Counted from the stretch's first letter, positions 47,831 to 59,360 are shown. The stretch is DNA of 64,000 nt from Arcuatula senhousia (GCA_963971305.1 CAXARO010001005.1:38232-102231), one strand, 5' to 3'. Notes: generated by a model not told the origin, from the sequence alone. Made by a program: numbers and translations.

Positions 47831-48062
47831 ATTGTTTGAAAGGAGATCTCTCGATTTGCAAACAAAATTATACGAAGAAGATGCAGATATTGCCATGGAC
47901 CTTATGTTGACTGAAGATACTGTATGGGATATCAAAGTCAGTCCACTTGAATGTGCCTTTGACAATGCATTGCTTGATTTCATTGCACATAGCTGTGCAC
48001 AAAGACGACTAAACAAGATTTGGTACAAAAAGATAGGAGCCAGTCTGTGGGATTTCTGGAAG
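47831..48062 (+). CDS. Gene B exon 13
   Basis: 232 nt, phase 2 in and 0 out (acceptor atatttag, donor AAG/gtaaac). Encodes LYEEDADIAMDLMLTEDTVW and SPLECAFDNALLDFIAHSCA, then KIWYKKIGASLWDFWK, matching the last TRPM MHR ('CYRxDExxAxxLL... W... LxLAxxAxxxxFxxHxxxQxxLxxxWxG'). Confidence 0.93.
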
Positions 48063-48300
48063 GTAAACTTCATTCTGTCGTGTCGCATGTGCCCTGTGAT
48101 TCATTAATAATTATATATATGTGCATTGTATGTTTCGTTTTAATTATGCATACATTTATGTCTAGTAGCTAAGTTTATCATCATTTTAACAAATGGATGA
48201 ATTCGAACTCAACAATTGTGTAAGATGTTCCTACATGTTTGGTTACATGCTGATTATTTGCAAAACAGAAAAGACTATTATGCATTCAAGTATATTAAAC

Positions 48301-49480
48301 AAGAGGCTCCCAGGAGCCTGAATCGCTCACCTGGTCTTGATGTCGACCCTATTAAAACTTTTCTAGAGCTAAATGAGCTGAACATTTAAGCAAGTAACAG
48401 CTTTTCTGTATTATCTGTAGTTTCATTCTGTAGCCATAGGCCCAAATCATGAACAAATGTAATTTTTGGGGCCATAACCCCTATAAAGGATCATCTGACA
48501 ACTTCGACCCTATGAAACTTTTGTAGCGCTAAATGAACTGAACATTTAAGCAAGCAACAGCTTTTCTCTATCTGCTATAGTTTTCATTTTAAAGGCCAAA
48601 ACATGCAAAAAAAACGCTATTTTAAGGGCCGTTACCCCTATAAGGGTTTATCTGACAACTATCACCCTATGAAGACTTTTGTAGAGCTAAATAAACTCAA
48701 CATTTAAGCAAGCAACAGCTTTTCTCTATCTGCTATAGTTTTCATTCTATAGACCAAAAACATGAAAAAACGTCATTTTAGGGACCAAAACCCCTATAAG
48801 GGGACATCTGACAACTTCGATCCTATGGAGACTTTTGAAGAGGTAAATAACCTGAACATTTAAACAAGCAACAGCTTCTCTCTATCTGCTACAGTTTTCA
48901 TTCCATAGGCAAAAAATATGAAAACAAAGTTATTTTAGGGGCTGTAACACCTTTAAGGGGTCATCTGATAACTTCGACCATATGGAGACTTGTGTAGGAC
49001 TTAATGAGCTGAACATTTCAGCAAGCAACAACTTTTCTCTATCTGTCATAGTTTTCATTCTATAAGCCAAAAACATGAAAAAATGCTATTTTTCGCCTTT
49101 AAGGGACCGTAACTCCGATAAGGGGTCATTTGACAACTTCGACTCAATGGAGACATTTGTAGAGCTTTTGACGCTGAAACAGTAACGTGGCATCAGATTT
49201 CATTTATCTCTTATACTTCTTGATTTACATGCCAAAAACAGTAGTCTGACCCCCTTGGTCTATTTTTAGTAATGGCGGCCATGTTGTTTGGACAGCGGTC
49301 ACGATTTGTGTAATCTTGTTAGAGGACATCCCATATTTGAAGTGTGCAAAGTTTCAAAGCAATCCCTTCAGTACTTCGGAGGAGAAGATTTTCAAAGAAA
49401 AGTTAACGACGACGACGACGGACGACGACGGACGCCAAGTGATGGCAATAGCTCACCTGGACCTTTGGTCCAGGTGAGCT
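48301..49480 (-). mobile_element. Tandem-repeat Helitron-like element, family H, inverted
   Basis: Reads in reverse: ACAAGAGGCTCCCAGGAGCC and CGCTCACCTGG at the left, about five units of 155-165 bp, then GACGACGACGG and 'CCAAGTGATGGCAATAGCTC' with ACCTGGACC/GGTCCAGGT at the right. In intron 13 of gene B. Confidence 0.78.
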
Positions 49481-49539
49481 AAAAATGGAAATACAACATG
49501 TACAAGACGGTTAGTTTGGTCTTGCTGTATAAGCATATT

Positions 49540-49770
49540 ACCCCTCATCAGCAACATGTGCATCAAAACATTTGAAAGTTGATAGCCAAACGTATTGAAA
49601 GAAAAATATTCAAACCCAAAATGTTCCATTAACGAAATATCGACCATGTGCAGCCAAGAACAGAGAACTGGTGTTTTAAAAAAATATTGAAATCATACAA
49701 TGTAATATGTTGGTAAATTCGTGTTGAACAAGTCTCACTACTAGGCTTGTAATTACTAGTACCAACGGGG
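49540..49770 (+). repeat. Dispersed repeat family P2, divergent copy
   Basis: 'GAAATATCGACCATGTGCA' and 'CTGGTGTTTTAAAAAAATAT' correspond to the copies at 53293-53510 and 55935-56190. Confidence 0.45.
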
Positions 49771-50107
49771 ACCTTTGGTCCACCAATAGCGATTATTGAT
49801 CCATTACCTGAAAATCACAAGCATGCTATTAGGGAATAAGAATTTTTTTTCTATTTTAGAACAGTCTTTTAGCAGTACAATAATTTCAATTCCTTTCGAC
49901 TTGCATGGAATTTCTTTTTGCAGATAGGTTTTATTTATTCGAATTCTGAATCATATGAAGCCTCGACTTTTTTAACCGGTTGAAAGTTTTTTTTAACCTT
50001 TGAACTTGTATTCATTTGACTACGGGGACCAAAACATTGCAATGGTCAATATGCAATGTAATATACCTTATCATATTGTTTTAGATTGTATATTATGTTC
50101 TTTTCAG

Positions 50108-50203
50108 AATGGATTTTTCTGTGGTTGTAAATCAGATTCAAGATACGGAGTTCTCATTGCGAAGTTTTTCTACGCTCCACTAACTCGCTTCATCTTACAT
50201 TAT
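50108..50203 (+). CDS. Gene B exon 14: pre-S1 and start of S1
   Basis: 96 nt, phase 0 to 0 (acceptor cttttcag, donor TAT/gtaagt). Encodes GVLIAKFFYAPLTRFILHY, the TRPM 'FxxAPxTKFxxY' entry into S1. Its homologue for gene A is not seen in the window. Confidence 0.9.
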
Positions 50204-50339
50204 GTAAGTAATTCAGCAAATTTCTTCATAAAATAAGAATTAAGCATTGCCAAGCTGCTAGCAGAGCATAAATATTCAATTTGCTTCATTCGATAGGGGG
50301 GGGGGAGAAGAAATGTTACATAATTAATGTTGATAATCA

Positions 50340-51340
50340 TAAATGTTATTGACTGGTCCGTCTATTCGTCCGTCAGTCCGTCCGTCCGTCCGTCTGTCCG
50401 TGATCAAAATTTTCGTAACAGATATCTCAGCTATTATTAATCGTAGGCTTTTGATATTTGGTATGAAGCTTCAGGTGGGAGTCCCATATAGTGGGATACG
50501 CTTTCAGGTCTGTTGATCATCTACTTCCTGTTTTACGAGTTGACTTAGACTTTTTTCACTAAATTTTCAGGGTTGAAAATTTCGTAACAAATTTCTCAGC
50601 AACTATTAATTGTAAGTATATTGTATTTGGTATGTAGCTTCAGGTAGGTGTCCCATATGGTGGGATTAGTTTTCAGGTCTGTCGATCATCTACTTCCTGT
50701 TTAAATAGCCGACTTTAACTCTTTTCATGAAATTTTCAGGGTTTAAAATTTTCGTAACAGATATCTCAGCAACTCTTAATCGTAGGTATTTGATATTTGG
50801 TATTTAGCTTCAGGTATGTGTCCCGTATGGTGGGATTCGTTTTCAGATCTGTCGATCATCTACTTCCTGTTTAAATAGCCGACTTCGACTTTTTTCACTA
50901 AATTTTCAGGTTTGAAAATTTTCGTTACAGATTTCTCAGCAACTCTTAATGGTAGGTATTTGATATTTGGTATTTAGCTTTAGGTAGGTGTCTGGTATGG
51001 TGGGATTCGTTTTCAGGTCTGTCGATTATCTACTTTCTGTTTAAATAGCCGACTTTGACTTTTTTCACTAAATTTTCAGGGTTAAAAATTGTCGTGACAG
51101 ATGTTCAGGAACTATTAATCATAGACTTTAGAAATTTTGTACTTGGCTTCAGATAAGGATCCCATATGGTGGGATACATTTTCAGCTCTGTCACTCATTT
51201 ATTTCCTGTTAAATGAGCCGTCTTGGAAAGACAACAACTAAGACTTTTTTATTCCTAACTCGAAATAGATAATCTCTGTCCATAATGTGGACGCGTGGGG
51301 TATGTGAGCGTGCTCACTAAGGTTCTTTCATTTAGATTGG
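50340..51340 (+). mobile_element. Tandem-repeat Helitron-like element, family G (170-bp unit)
   Basis: (GTCCGTCC)n at 50363-50400, then five units with TTTTCGTAACAGATATCTCAG at about 50414, 50583, 50753, 50923 and 51093 (period 169-170 bp). A hairpin GTGAGC-GT-GCTCAC closes it near 51303-51316. The unit shows some similarity to family F ('CATCTACTTCCTGTTT', 'GACTTAGACTTTTTT'), so the two are related. Ends approximate. In intron 14 of gene B. Confidence 0.7.
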
Positions 51341-51632
51341 TCTTGGTCCGACTTGATATTGCCTTCATCATTTTGCGAATATGTGAAATTGCATATCTTT
51401 TGTTATTTTTTTTATTAAAGCCTTAGTTAAAATGCGAAGTCTTTTCTGCCAAAAAAATAGAGCCATTGACGTCTTCATTGTTTGGTACACATTATTTCTC
51501 TAAGTAATCTGGTACATCAACACCTCTTGGACTAGTTTAATAATCTCAGGTTCCATTATCTAAATAATAATAATGTGCATGTCAGTTTACAATATGATGA
51601 TTTTTTTCTATTGCTTTGATTATTTGGTGTAG

Positions 51633-51776
51633 ATACTTTTCATCGGAGCTCTAGTATGCTACAGTGCGTTTTTGCTGATAGAATTAGAAGATTTTGAAAA
51701 TATCAAGTCCATGAAAATTTACGAATGGCTCATTTACATTTGGCTGCTTGGTGATATAATAGAAGAGTACAGAGGG
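51633..51776 (+). CDS. Gene B exon 15: end of S1 and S2
   Basis: 144 nt, phase 0 to 0 (acceptor ggtgtag, donor GGG/gtaagt). Same frame and length as gene A 2978-3121. S2 ends DIIEEYRG; Gly occupies the calcium-site Gln position of TRPM2/4/5/8. Confidence 0.95.
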
Positions 51777-52110
51777 GTAAGTAGTCAATTTCTAGCATTT
51801 TAATATTAATTTGGATGAAAGCAACAAAGTGTTGTTGTTTTATCTGACCAAACTTGTGTATATGTTTATTGTGGCCCATAAAAATACCAAACATTGAAAA
51901 AAAGCAGATTCAATGTTACCGTGTAAAGAAATCTGTTTTACCTATTAAATGCACACTTAGATTACTATATATATAGCTAGTATATTTAAATAAATTACTA
52001 AAAAACGTTGCTACCCTAATGTTGTTAACGGGCACCTTTCAAATTAAATGATAACCTTTTAGTTTTATTGAGAACATAACACAAGTGTGGATTTTTTTTG
52101 TTTACCATAG

Positions 52111-52425
52111 ATACTTCCGTGGAATGAAGAAGCTATTAAAAGCAGATTTTCTCAGAAAGACAACGAAGAAAAGGCAATGACGAAGTCGATCCGCTATAGA
52201 CTGAAAAGACATTTTTATGACTTCTGGAATTTTTTGGACTTTTTTTCCTATACCATCACAATTGGTGCCATATTAGTTCGGTTTTTATACAAAAGCACGA
52301 CAGGATACAGTCTCTTGGCTAGACGATTGTACAGTCTAAGTCTAGCTACCATGTACATGAGGTTTCTACATGCTGTCTTGATGTCAAGAAAACTTGGACC
52401 TAAAATTATAATGATTAAGGAAATG
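52111..52425 (+). CDS. Gene B exon 16: S3, S4, S4-S5 linker
   Basis: 315 nt, phase 0 to 0 (acceptor accatag, donor ATG/gtgagt). S3 has the Asn-x-x-Asp calcium-site pair (FWNFLDFF); S4 begins ARRLYSL; the linker SRKLGPKIIMIKEM is identical to gene A and very close to TRPM8. Confidence 0.95.
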
Positions 52426-52599
52426 GTGAGTGATCTGTAAATGGGGTATAAGCCTTAATAGTTAACTAAGATTAAAATAATATTTTATAGCACTGCTTTG
52501 ACAAAACTTGAATATGGCCTAAGAAAGAAGAGACAGACCAGATTACTTCATATCGATATGGTATTTTCTTTAAATTTGCACATATTTGATATATCCTTA

Positions 52600-53215
52600 C
52601 GTTATAAACTGAAAATTTTCAACAAGATCCGATGACAAACATGATGACTTCAACTTTGCAATTGTCAACTTGCCCTCCTTGTGTAACAATATTTCATCCA
52701 CTCCAGCTTATGCAGTTTACGTATCACAAGTGATTCATTACTCCAGAGTTTGCAGGAATTACACCGATTTCCTTTGCAGAGCGTCACGTTTGACACAGAA
52801 ATTGCTTACTCAGGGTTATGTTGCTCCACGGTTGCTGTCTTCGCACGAGAAATTTTAGGGTAGACACCATGCACTTGTAGACAAATATGGGATTTCTATC
52901 TCTCAGATGAGCGCAGATGTTAATTTGTTATAGGGATTTGTCTTCATTTACCGGATGTGACACACTGAATTGGAATTTGCAGCGCAGCGGGTGTTATTTA
53001 GCAGGCAGGAACCACTTACTCTTCCGTAGCACCTGAGTTCACTCTCATTAAGAGTAGAGTTCACGTTGTTTATTAATATTCAGTATTTGTTATGTTTCTG
53101 TGGTTTTCATGTAGTCTGTGTTTTTATCCAGTCCTTGTTTGTGTTAACTGGTTTTGTCTCTGCCCATTTGGACTTTAAGATTCGGATACCCCAATGTTCC
53201 TCTGCTTTTTTTGAA
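52600..53215 (+). pseudogene. Family R retroelement remnant in intron 16
   Basis: Coding-like part to 52930 (LCNNISSTPAYAVYVSQVIH, TQKLLTQGYVAPRLLSSHEK) is broken by an in-frame TAG at 52856, then the tail to 53215. 5' truncated like the others. Confidence 0.65.
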
Positions 53216-53292
53216 ACTTGTGATTTAAAAAAAAATATATTGAACTAACCTGAGACCACCAGGAAATAAATTGCTTATAACTAACAGTTTTT

Positions 53293-53510
53293 CTATTCAA
53301 GCCAAAATATCGACCATGTGCATTACAAGGAAAGAAACCTGGTGTTTTAAACAATTTTGAATTTAAAAATCGGAAATTTCAGCGACAATAATATTCGAAA
53401 TTTTATGGTAAATCGTGTCAAAAAAGTCTGACGACCAGGACTACTGAACTATGCACTCAATGAAACTGGATATTTACGACTTGCACGAAGAACATAATGG
53501 GTTACGTTTT
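53293..53510 (+). repeat. Dispersed repeat family P2
   Basis: 'CCATGTGCATTACAAGGAAA', 'CCTGGTGTTTTAAACAATTT', 'AAAAATCGGAAATTTCAGCG' and 'GACTACTGAACTATGCA' recur in order at 55990-56185. Both copies lie in introns of gene B. Confidence 0.7.
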
Positions 53511-53654
53511 AGTCTGCTCTGCTTTTAATATAAAAAATATTCCCTATTGATCAGTTAAAAATAAGGCAAGTAAGGAAATCTGTATTGATTTGCAATACTC
53601 TCAGAATGGTGTGTGTTATAATGAATTAATAAACTTCCTTTTTTTACTTTGCAG

Positions 53655-53850
53655 CTGAAAGAATTGTTTCGTTTCATTGGTATTTTGTTTGTATTTATGA
53701 TGGGAGTTGGTGTGTTGTACCATGCAAACATGTATCCAGCTCATTATGACATGTGGAACACAAATGGCTGGACGTATTGGAGAATTTGGAAAATCATGTA
53801 TATACCTTACTGGCAAATATATGGCGACGCATTTCTTGATTCATTTGAGG
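53655..53850 (+). CDS. Gene B exon 17: S5 and filter
   Basis: 196 nt, phase 0 in and 1 out (acceptor tttgcag, donor GAGG/gtgagc). Filter QIYGD, where gene A has QIYGE. The rest of S5 and the pore helix is nearly identical to gene A. Confidence 0.95.
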
Positions 53851-53968
53851 GTGAGCAGCTTCTAATTATACATTATGCAACAACGATTTCAGACGTTTTA
53901 TGTTTTTGACTGGTCTGTCAGGAATTCCATTTGTGATCTCAAATTGTGGGCGTAACGTCTTTATCGGG

Positions 53969-54817
53969 GACGTTAGTCCCTTTTACCACAAGTGACGCAG
54001 GTTGGTTAATGCACTTTTCCGGAAAATCGTCCGTTTCCCGACCCTTTCAAACATAAAAAATTAAAAATCAATTATAAAAGTTATTTTATATCAAAATGAA
54101 CAGGAATTTGATATGCATTTAGAAAATATATAAATGTGTTAAAATACTGCTCATATAGTACCATAAATAAGTATCCATGGCAACCATTTTGTCTGCAACA
54201 TGATTTTTCTCGGATTTGGAAACTGAAGTTTAGCACCCCGATAAGCACCATCGACTTGATTAAAAATCATTTATTTGGTTTCGTTTTTGATCAATTTATT
54301 TGGATTTAGGTGCTCATTGTTAATAATTTTAAGAATAATTCTAATTTTTGGACGAAAAGGGTAAATCAGAATGAGAAAAACTGCGTTTTTCATCTTGATA
54401 TCATTTTTTTGTTATAATTTTCAAAAATACAAAAGAATGAGCAGCAATTCTCAAATTCTATATTTTATTATCTATCATGTGGTGAAATTCTAAAACAATC
54501 GATGTCGATCTTCGGGGTGCTAAATCCGATTTAAGATATGAGGTATCAAATTTCGTCTGATATGCCAAATAAGGTAAGAGGGGCGGGACTTAATTTCCAA
54601 TAGAAAATTCTTCTATTCGGGTTTTTCTAACCATTGAGTAATATTAATAAAATATAATGGTTTGGATAACTGTAAATAATTATGTCAGACTACATAAGAC
54701 AATAAAACTCCAAATATCAAATATATATGGTACAGGCATTTTATTTTTCCAAATATTCGTCACAATAAGGAGGACAACTCTTGGAAACTTTTTTTAACTT
54801 TTGGCGGGACTAACGTC
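53969..54817. repeat. Nested inverted repeats (possible fold-back element)
   Basis: Outer pair GACGTTAGTCCC (53969-53980) and GGGACTAACGTC (54806-54817); inner pair TTTAGCACCCCGA (54229-54241) and TCGGGGTGCTAAA (54512-54524). The two pairs share almost the same centre (54393 and 54377). Sequence between them is AT-rich and unrecognised. In intron 17. Confidence 0.45.
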
Positions 54818-55934
54818 ATTAACATCACTGTGGAAGTCACATGACTTCTACAGTTCGATACTGGAAGTCAAAATTTATTTCACTTTAAAAAACTACTTCA
54901 TTCTAATTTATAAAAAAATGCCCAAATATTTCTAATATTTTTATCGGTAAATAAAAAAAAAAACATTTTAAAGTATTTTCAACATGCTAAAAAATTGCAA
55001 TTAATGTTTTTTTATAAAATCATTATTTAACAACCGCGTGACCAACACCACGGGAATCACTGGAAAGAAACTCCAAGTATGCATTGGTGTACGGCCAAGT
55101 TTGTGACCCTATCTAGACAAAGCATGTTCTCTAGTTAGATACAAAGTATTCTTGAACCGCGATGAAGCTAGAATGGGGTTGTAAACAAACACATTGCCAC
55201 TTACGTGACTGGCCAGATATGTAGACGGGTACCAAACGGGACAGAATGAGATCATCACAAAAGGCTAAATAAACAGTTCTTACAATTGTTAGGCAAAATA
55301 CATATTACGTCCCTCAAACAAGTGTTTCGTATTAACGTCTGAACAGAGTTTAACAAAATTGAATATAAAACAAAAACATCATATGAAGCAGTGCATTTTA
55401 AGAGGAATTTCGATCTGCAAATATTTTTTGGAGTTCAGGCCCTTTAAACCCTGATATCCCATCTTCTGTATGCAACTCTTCTTAACTATTAGGATAGAAT
55501 CTAGTAATACCTGGTTAACAATAATTACATCATATATAATTGTGTATATTACCAGCATATTTTATCCCTTAATAATTGTTATTAACTTTTGAGCTGAGAC
55601 GTTTGCCAGACATCATCATTTAACTTCTTGCGGACGCAAGTCTTCCTAAACTACAAACAATTTTACTATGCAAGAAGTACATCATAATTATGTTGCATTG
55701 CAAGAATTTATTATCCACCGAATTTTGTGGAAGTTATGGTCCTCCTAAGTAACACATTTGCCAAAAGGCATGATTTATCATTTGTGGACGCAACTCTTCT
55801 AAAAAATTACAAATACCAGGTATATACGACAACTTTGGATATACTATATATCGATATTTCAAGGAGCAACCTCTCATTAGTAGCATTTAAATCAAAACAT
55901 TGGAAGGTCAAAATCCGAAACTGTTGAAAGCGAA
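54818..55934. other. Intron 17 of gene B, unassigned part
   Basis: Nothing recognised; 55030-55250 is slightly less AT-rich. Confidence 0.4.
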
Positions 55935-56190
55935 AAGTACTCAAAACCAAAACGTTCGAACAAGGAAGCTAAAATCCAGCACTGAGGATATGGACCATGT
56001 GCATTACAAGGAAAGAAACCTGGTGTTTTAATTATTTTGAATTTAAAAATCGGAAATTTCAGCGAAAAAAGTATTCGAAATTTCATGGTAAATTGTGTCA
56101 GACAAGTCTGACGAACAGGACTACTGAACTATGCATTTCAATAAAACTGGACATTTATGAGATGCATGAAGAACATTGTATGTAGTTGAG
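55935..56190 (+). repeat. Dispersed repeat family P2
   Basis: Second strong copy of the 53293-53510 repeat, extending further left ('AAAACGTTCGAACAAGGAAG'). Confidence 0.7.
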
Positions 56191-56486
56191 CAAGTAGTAG
56201 TGCGTGCATACATTACGAAATGTGACAATAGGGAGATATGTGTATTTGAGTCAAAGTTAACTTTCTCAATTTGAATGAATATGAGTTATCCCATTCAATC
56301 TATAGGAGTTCATTTATGTAGCAGTATACTTTACAGGAGTAAATAATTCATAAAAATGAATTTACACTTACCAATTCCTAGTTTAAATTTTGAAAGTGTT
56401 GGATAATAAAGTATGTTACTTCTTGTCCCTTTACCACATTATTCTAAAATTCAATAATTTAAATATCTGCTTTTGTTTCGCTTCAG

Positions 56487-56646
56487 ACAACAGCACTACA
56501 CCATGCACGAATGTACAAAGTGAATGGGAGAGCAACCCAGATATTGAACGTTGTAGCCGCTACGACTGGGTTCTTGTAGTCATCGCGGCACTGTACATGT
56601 TGCTTTCAAACCTTCTATTGGTAAACCTTGTGATTGCTTTGTTTAC
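56487..56646 (+). CDS. Gene B exon 18: outer pore loop and S6
   Basis: 160 nt, phase 1 in and 2 out (acceptor cttcag, donor TTTAC/gtaagt). NST sequon and two Cys (PCTN, IERC) in the loop; the middle Cys of gene A is Ser here. S6 reads LSNLLLVNLVIALF. Confidence 0.95.
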
Positions 56647-56967
56647 GTAAGTGGACCTTAATGTCACGTCACATGCCATACGACTTTGAATTTGTGCCTT
56701 TGGTAAATACGCACGACTCTGTTTACCGTCGTGATTTATTTCAATGTGCAAAAAAAAAATCATTGTAAATGCTTATTCATGCATATGTTTATTATTTTTA
56801 ATTTTAATTTTGAAAACATAAAAAAAAACTTTCTCAAAGATATATTTTAATTTTAGCATACAATAAAAATATTGCTTTTTAAACCTTTTTTAAAACTATT
56901 GCTACGCGTTTGCAAAAACTTATTTTTCCTGTTTTTGTTTTATGTACATGTATAATGGTTATTTTAG

Positions 56968-57140
56968 CCACCGTTTTGAAATAGTACAATCGAATTCTGA
57001 GAGATTGTGGAGATATTGGAGATATGCTGTTATCATGGACTACAGAAGTAGAGTACCAGCACCATTGAATCTTGTCGTCAGACCTTTCATGACCACTTAC
57101 AAATTGTTTAGAAAATGTTGTTGTAACAAAAAAGAGAAAA
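56968..57140 (+). CDS. Gene B exon 19: TRP helix
   Basis: 173 nt, phase 2 in and 1 out (acceptor attttag, donor AAAA/gtaagt). Contains SERLWRYWRYAVIMDYRSR and VPAPLNLVVRPF; ends in a Cys/Lys-rich tail (RKCCCNKKEK), three nucleotides longer than in gene A. Confidence 0.95.
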
Positions 57141-57880
57141 GTAAGTAGAGATAAATATGGTTTTATCTAATCATAATAATGAAGTATGGTCATATGTTTT
57201 TTTTTATTTTGATTAATTGAAAATATTAAATTTGAGTTTAAAGATCACTGCTTTTGCGACATCTGCACATAACTGCCTCCTTCATCATTTTGAAGTTTTT
57301 GCAGTGATTCATGTTATTTGAAGATATAGTGTAATTATAAGATTACTGTGTATTAAATTTAAAATTTGTTAAAATTTACACACTGGGACTAAAAGAATTA
57401 CTCAATTTTTCCTGTTGTCATTTCTTGAGGGTTTTCAGTTCTTGACTTCTGTACATATTTAAATCTACCTCACAAGAGTCTCCTAATTTTCCTTACAACG
57501 TTTGTTTTACTACCGGTGACGAGATCTCAAAAGAAGAGGAGCTTGGTCGCAATAAAACCTGGTCTTAATCACTATATCATTTTCATAAGAAGGTTGTACC
57601 AGGCCAAACCTTTTTGGTAAAGTATTTGATTTACTGAATGGAAGACCATTAAAATGTATAGTACTACATCGGTATAGTTATAGTGATTTAGTGACAGAGC
57701 TTAATCACGGTGTAATTCAACTGGGAAAGTCCCGTGCACATGATAAGATGATATGCACACTTTAAAAAATGCAATCATATATTCACTAAAAAGACACTTT
57801 ACATATTATACATAAGTTTGTGAAAGATATTACAATCGAAGAAGCTTGTTTTAACACGATTTGATTTTAATATATTGTAG
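57141..57880. other. Last intron of gene B
   Basis: Around 57500-57630 a weak echo of family P1 ('AAAACCTGGTCTTAATCACT', 'GTTGTACCAGGCC'). Otherwise nothing recognised. Confidence 0.35.
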
Positions 57881-57966
57881 GTTCTGAGGAGGAAACCAAT
57901 CGCATGAAACGATTACAGGATATAAGTGCCAATAAATGTGAACGTTTCCGTCTGAAGAATTTATAA
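57881..57966 (+). CDS. Gene B exon 20 and stop codon
   Basis: 86 nt, phase 1 in, TAA at 57964-57966 (acceptor atattgtag). Encodes NRMKRLQDISANKCERFRLK. Its similarity to the gene A terminus supports this as the true end. Confidence 0.92.
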
Positions 57967-58483
57967 AAACAAACCTATTTTAATTGTTTTTTTTTTAGAT
58001 ACAGGCATGACAGGGTTGTTTTTAATTTTTTGTTCTATTCTGTATATGCCAAGGTGTCACCTTGATCATGAAAATAATGGAGCAAAGTAAAAGATTTCTC
58101 TTTTCAGATATTATATATATATATATATATATCGAAATTTAACTTTATGTTGAAAATGCACAAAATTATACATGTAAAAACTTGATTTGACGACTAGTAG
58201 ATCACTACTTGAAAACTAGTACTAAAAATATTACGTACAAATAGGGACATATATTAAACATTCATGCTTTATGCTACATGGGCTAGGTAGGTCACATCAA
58301 ACCGATTCTTCGTTCGTCGGCCATTTTTTGAAAGAACAGGTAGCTAGAGGTTCGTTTCAGAATTGTAAATTTTATAGGGGAGAGGATTTTTTCCTAGAGG
58401 GTGGCAATTATTTTTTTAATTAAAACAGAAATTTAAAATATGCTTCTAATCAGCGAATAATTTTAAAGTATAATATAGAAAAT
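57967..58483. other. 3' flank of gene B
   Basis: AT-rich, with an (AT)n microsatellite at 58112-58132. No clear AATAAA in the first 400 nt after the stop. Confidence 0.4.
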
Positions 58484-58975
58484 AAAGAGATGTGGAATAA
58501 GTGTACGCGACACAGCCCACAATTAAACGGCAATTTAGAAAAACCACAATGGACAACCGCCAGCAGCCTTCAACGAGGCCATTTGGCACTGCTCGCGGTT
58601 ATGCAATTGGCCTATGGTCTAAATAAGATGCATATAATTCAAATCCAGCCCTGAAATAGTCACAGATAGACCCCCTTCTTAAACAAGGAACAGAAAACAT
58701 CAAAAAGACAAGTACAAACGAAAGCTTTGTCAAGGATTCCTGGCTTAGGACAGGCACATGTAATATGTGGCGGGGTTAAACTAGTTTTTTTGGGCCCAAC
58801 CTTCCCCCTATCAATATTCCTAGACAAAGCACAAAAACTAAACACACAATACAAATCAAATCGATCAAAGTCCAATTCTACTAGAGAGAACCTAAGACAA
58901 AAAACAAGAACAAACAAAAGGACGGTAAAGGAACTCTCTATAGAACACTCGCTGTTACTGACAGCTAGCTGAGAA
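58484..58975 (-). repeat. Dispersed family P3, long inverted copy
   Basis: Reverse complement of 18060-18530 over its whole length; the 122-codon minus frame in it mirrors the one at 18227-18592 and is not a gene. Confidence 0.75.
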
Positions 58976-59360
58976 TCATCAATCGACTGATGTAAAAAAA
59001 TCAAACGTATCGATTTTAAATCCGACACAACACTTCAAGCAATAATGATTTAGTGAAGTGTCATCACACAAAACCGACAGGCTTGATCGCTATAATGCTT
59101 AAAAATGACAATAGTAAAAACGTTTATGGAAGTTTTAAAGCGAGTATTAAGTTTTCAATATTTCTGCCAAAAAACACTAAATTCAAAGATTTAACCAAGA
59201 TATTCATTTCATATCCTTTCCATAATAAATTTTGAAGCCAATTTTTCATTTCTATTGGATTGCTTTTAAATTTGTGAGCTTTATAAAAAAACATTACCAT
59301 AAAATACAGGATGTGATATTCCTTTCACTATAAGAAAGTGACGTGTACAATTAAATTTTT

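Larger units (their letters stand above)
26986..57966 (+). other. Gene B: full-length TRPM-type cation channel (20 exons)
   Basis: Twenty exons join with consistent phases into a protein of about 1,089 residues (exon 8 spliced around its transposon), close to TRPM8 in length. Order: N-terminal TRPM homology region/SLOG fold (residues about 20-270, with PRLVLSVVGD and ILLLKGSGKAADLIADCLEE), helical MHR repeats (about 330-700), S1 from about 720, S2 to 780, S3 810-840, S4 850-875, S5 886-915, pore 925-955 with filter QIYGD, S6 975-1003, TRP helix 1010-1045, short C-tail. No Nudix or kinase domain follows. S4-S5 resembles TRPM2/8. The S2-S3 calcium site keeps Glu, Asn and Asp but has Gly for the usual Gln. 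A 930-bp Helentron-like element splits coding exon 8, and the introns hold many more elements. The first exon may be preceded by an untranslated exon that I cannot place. Function as a cation channel is inferred from the family. Confidence 0.92.
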
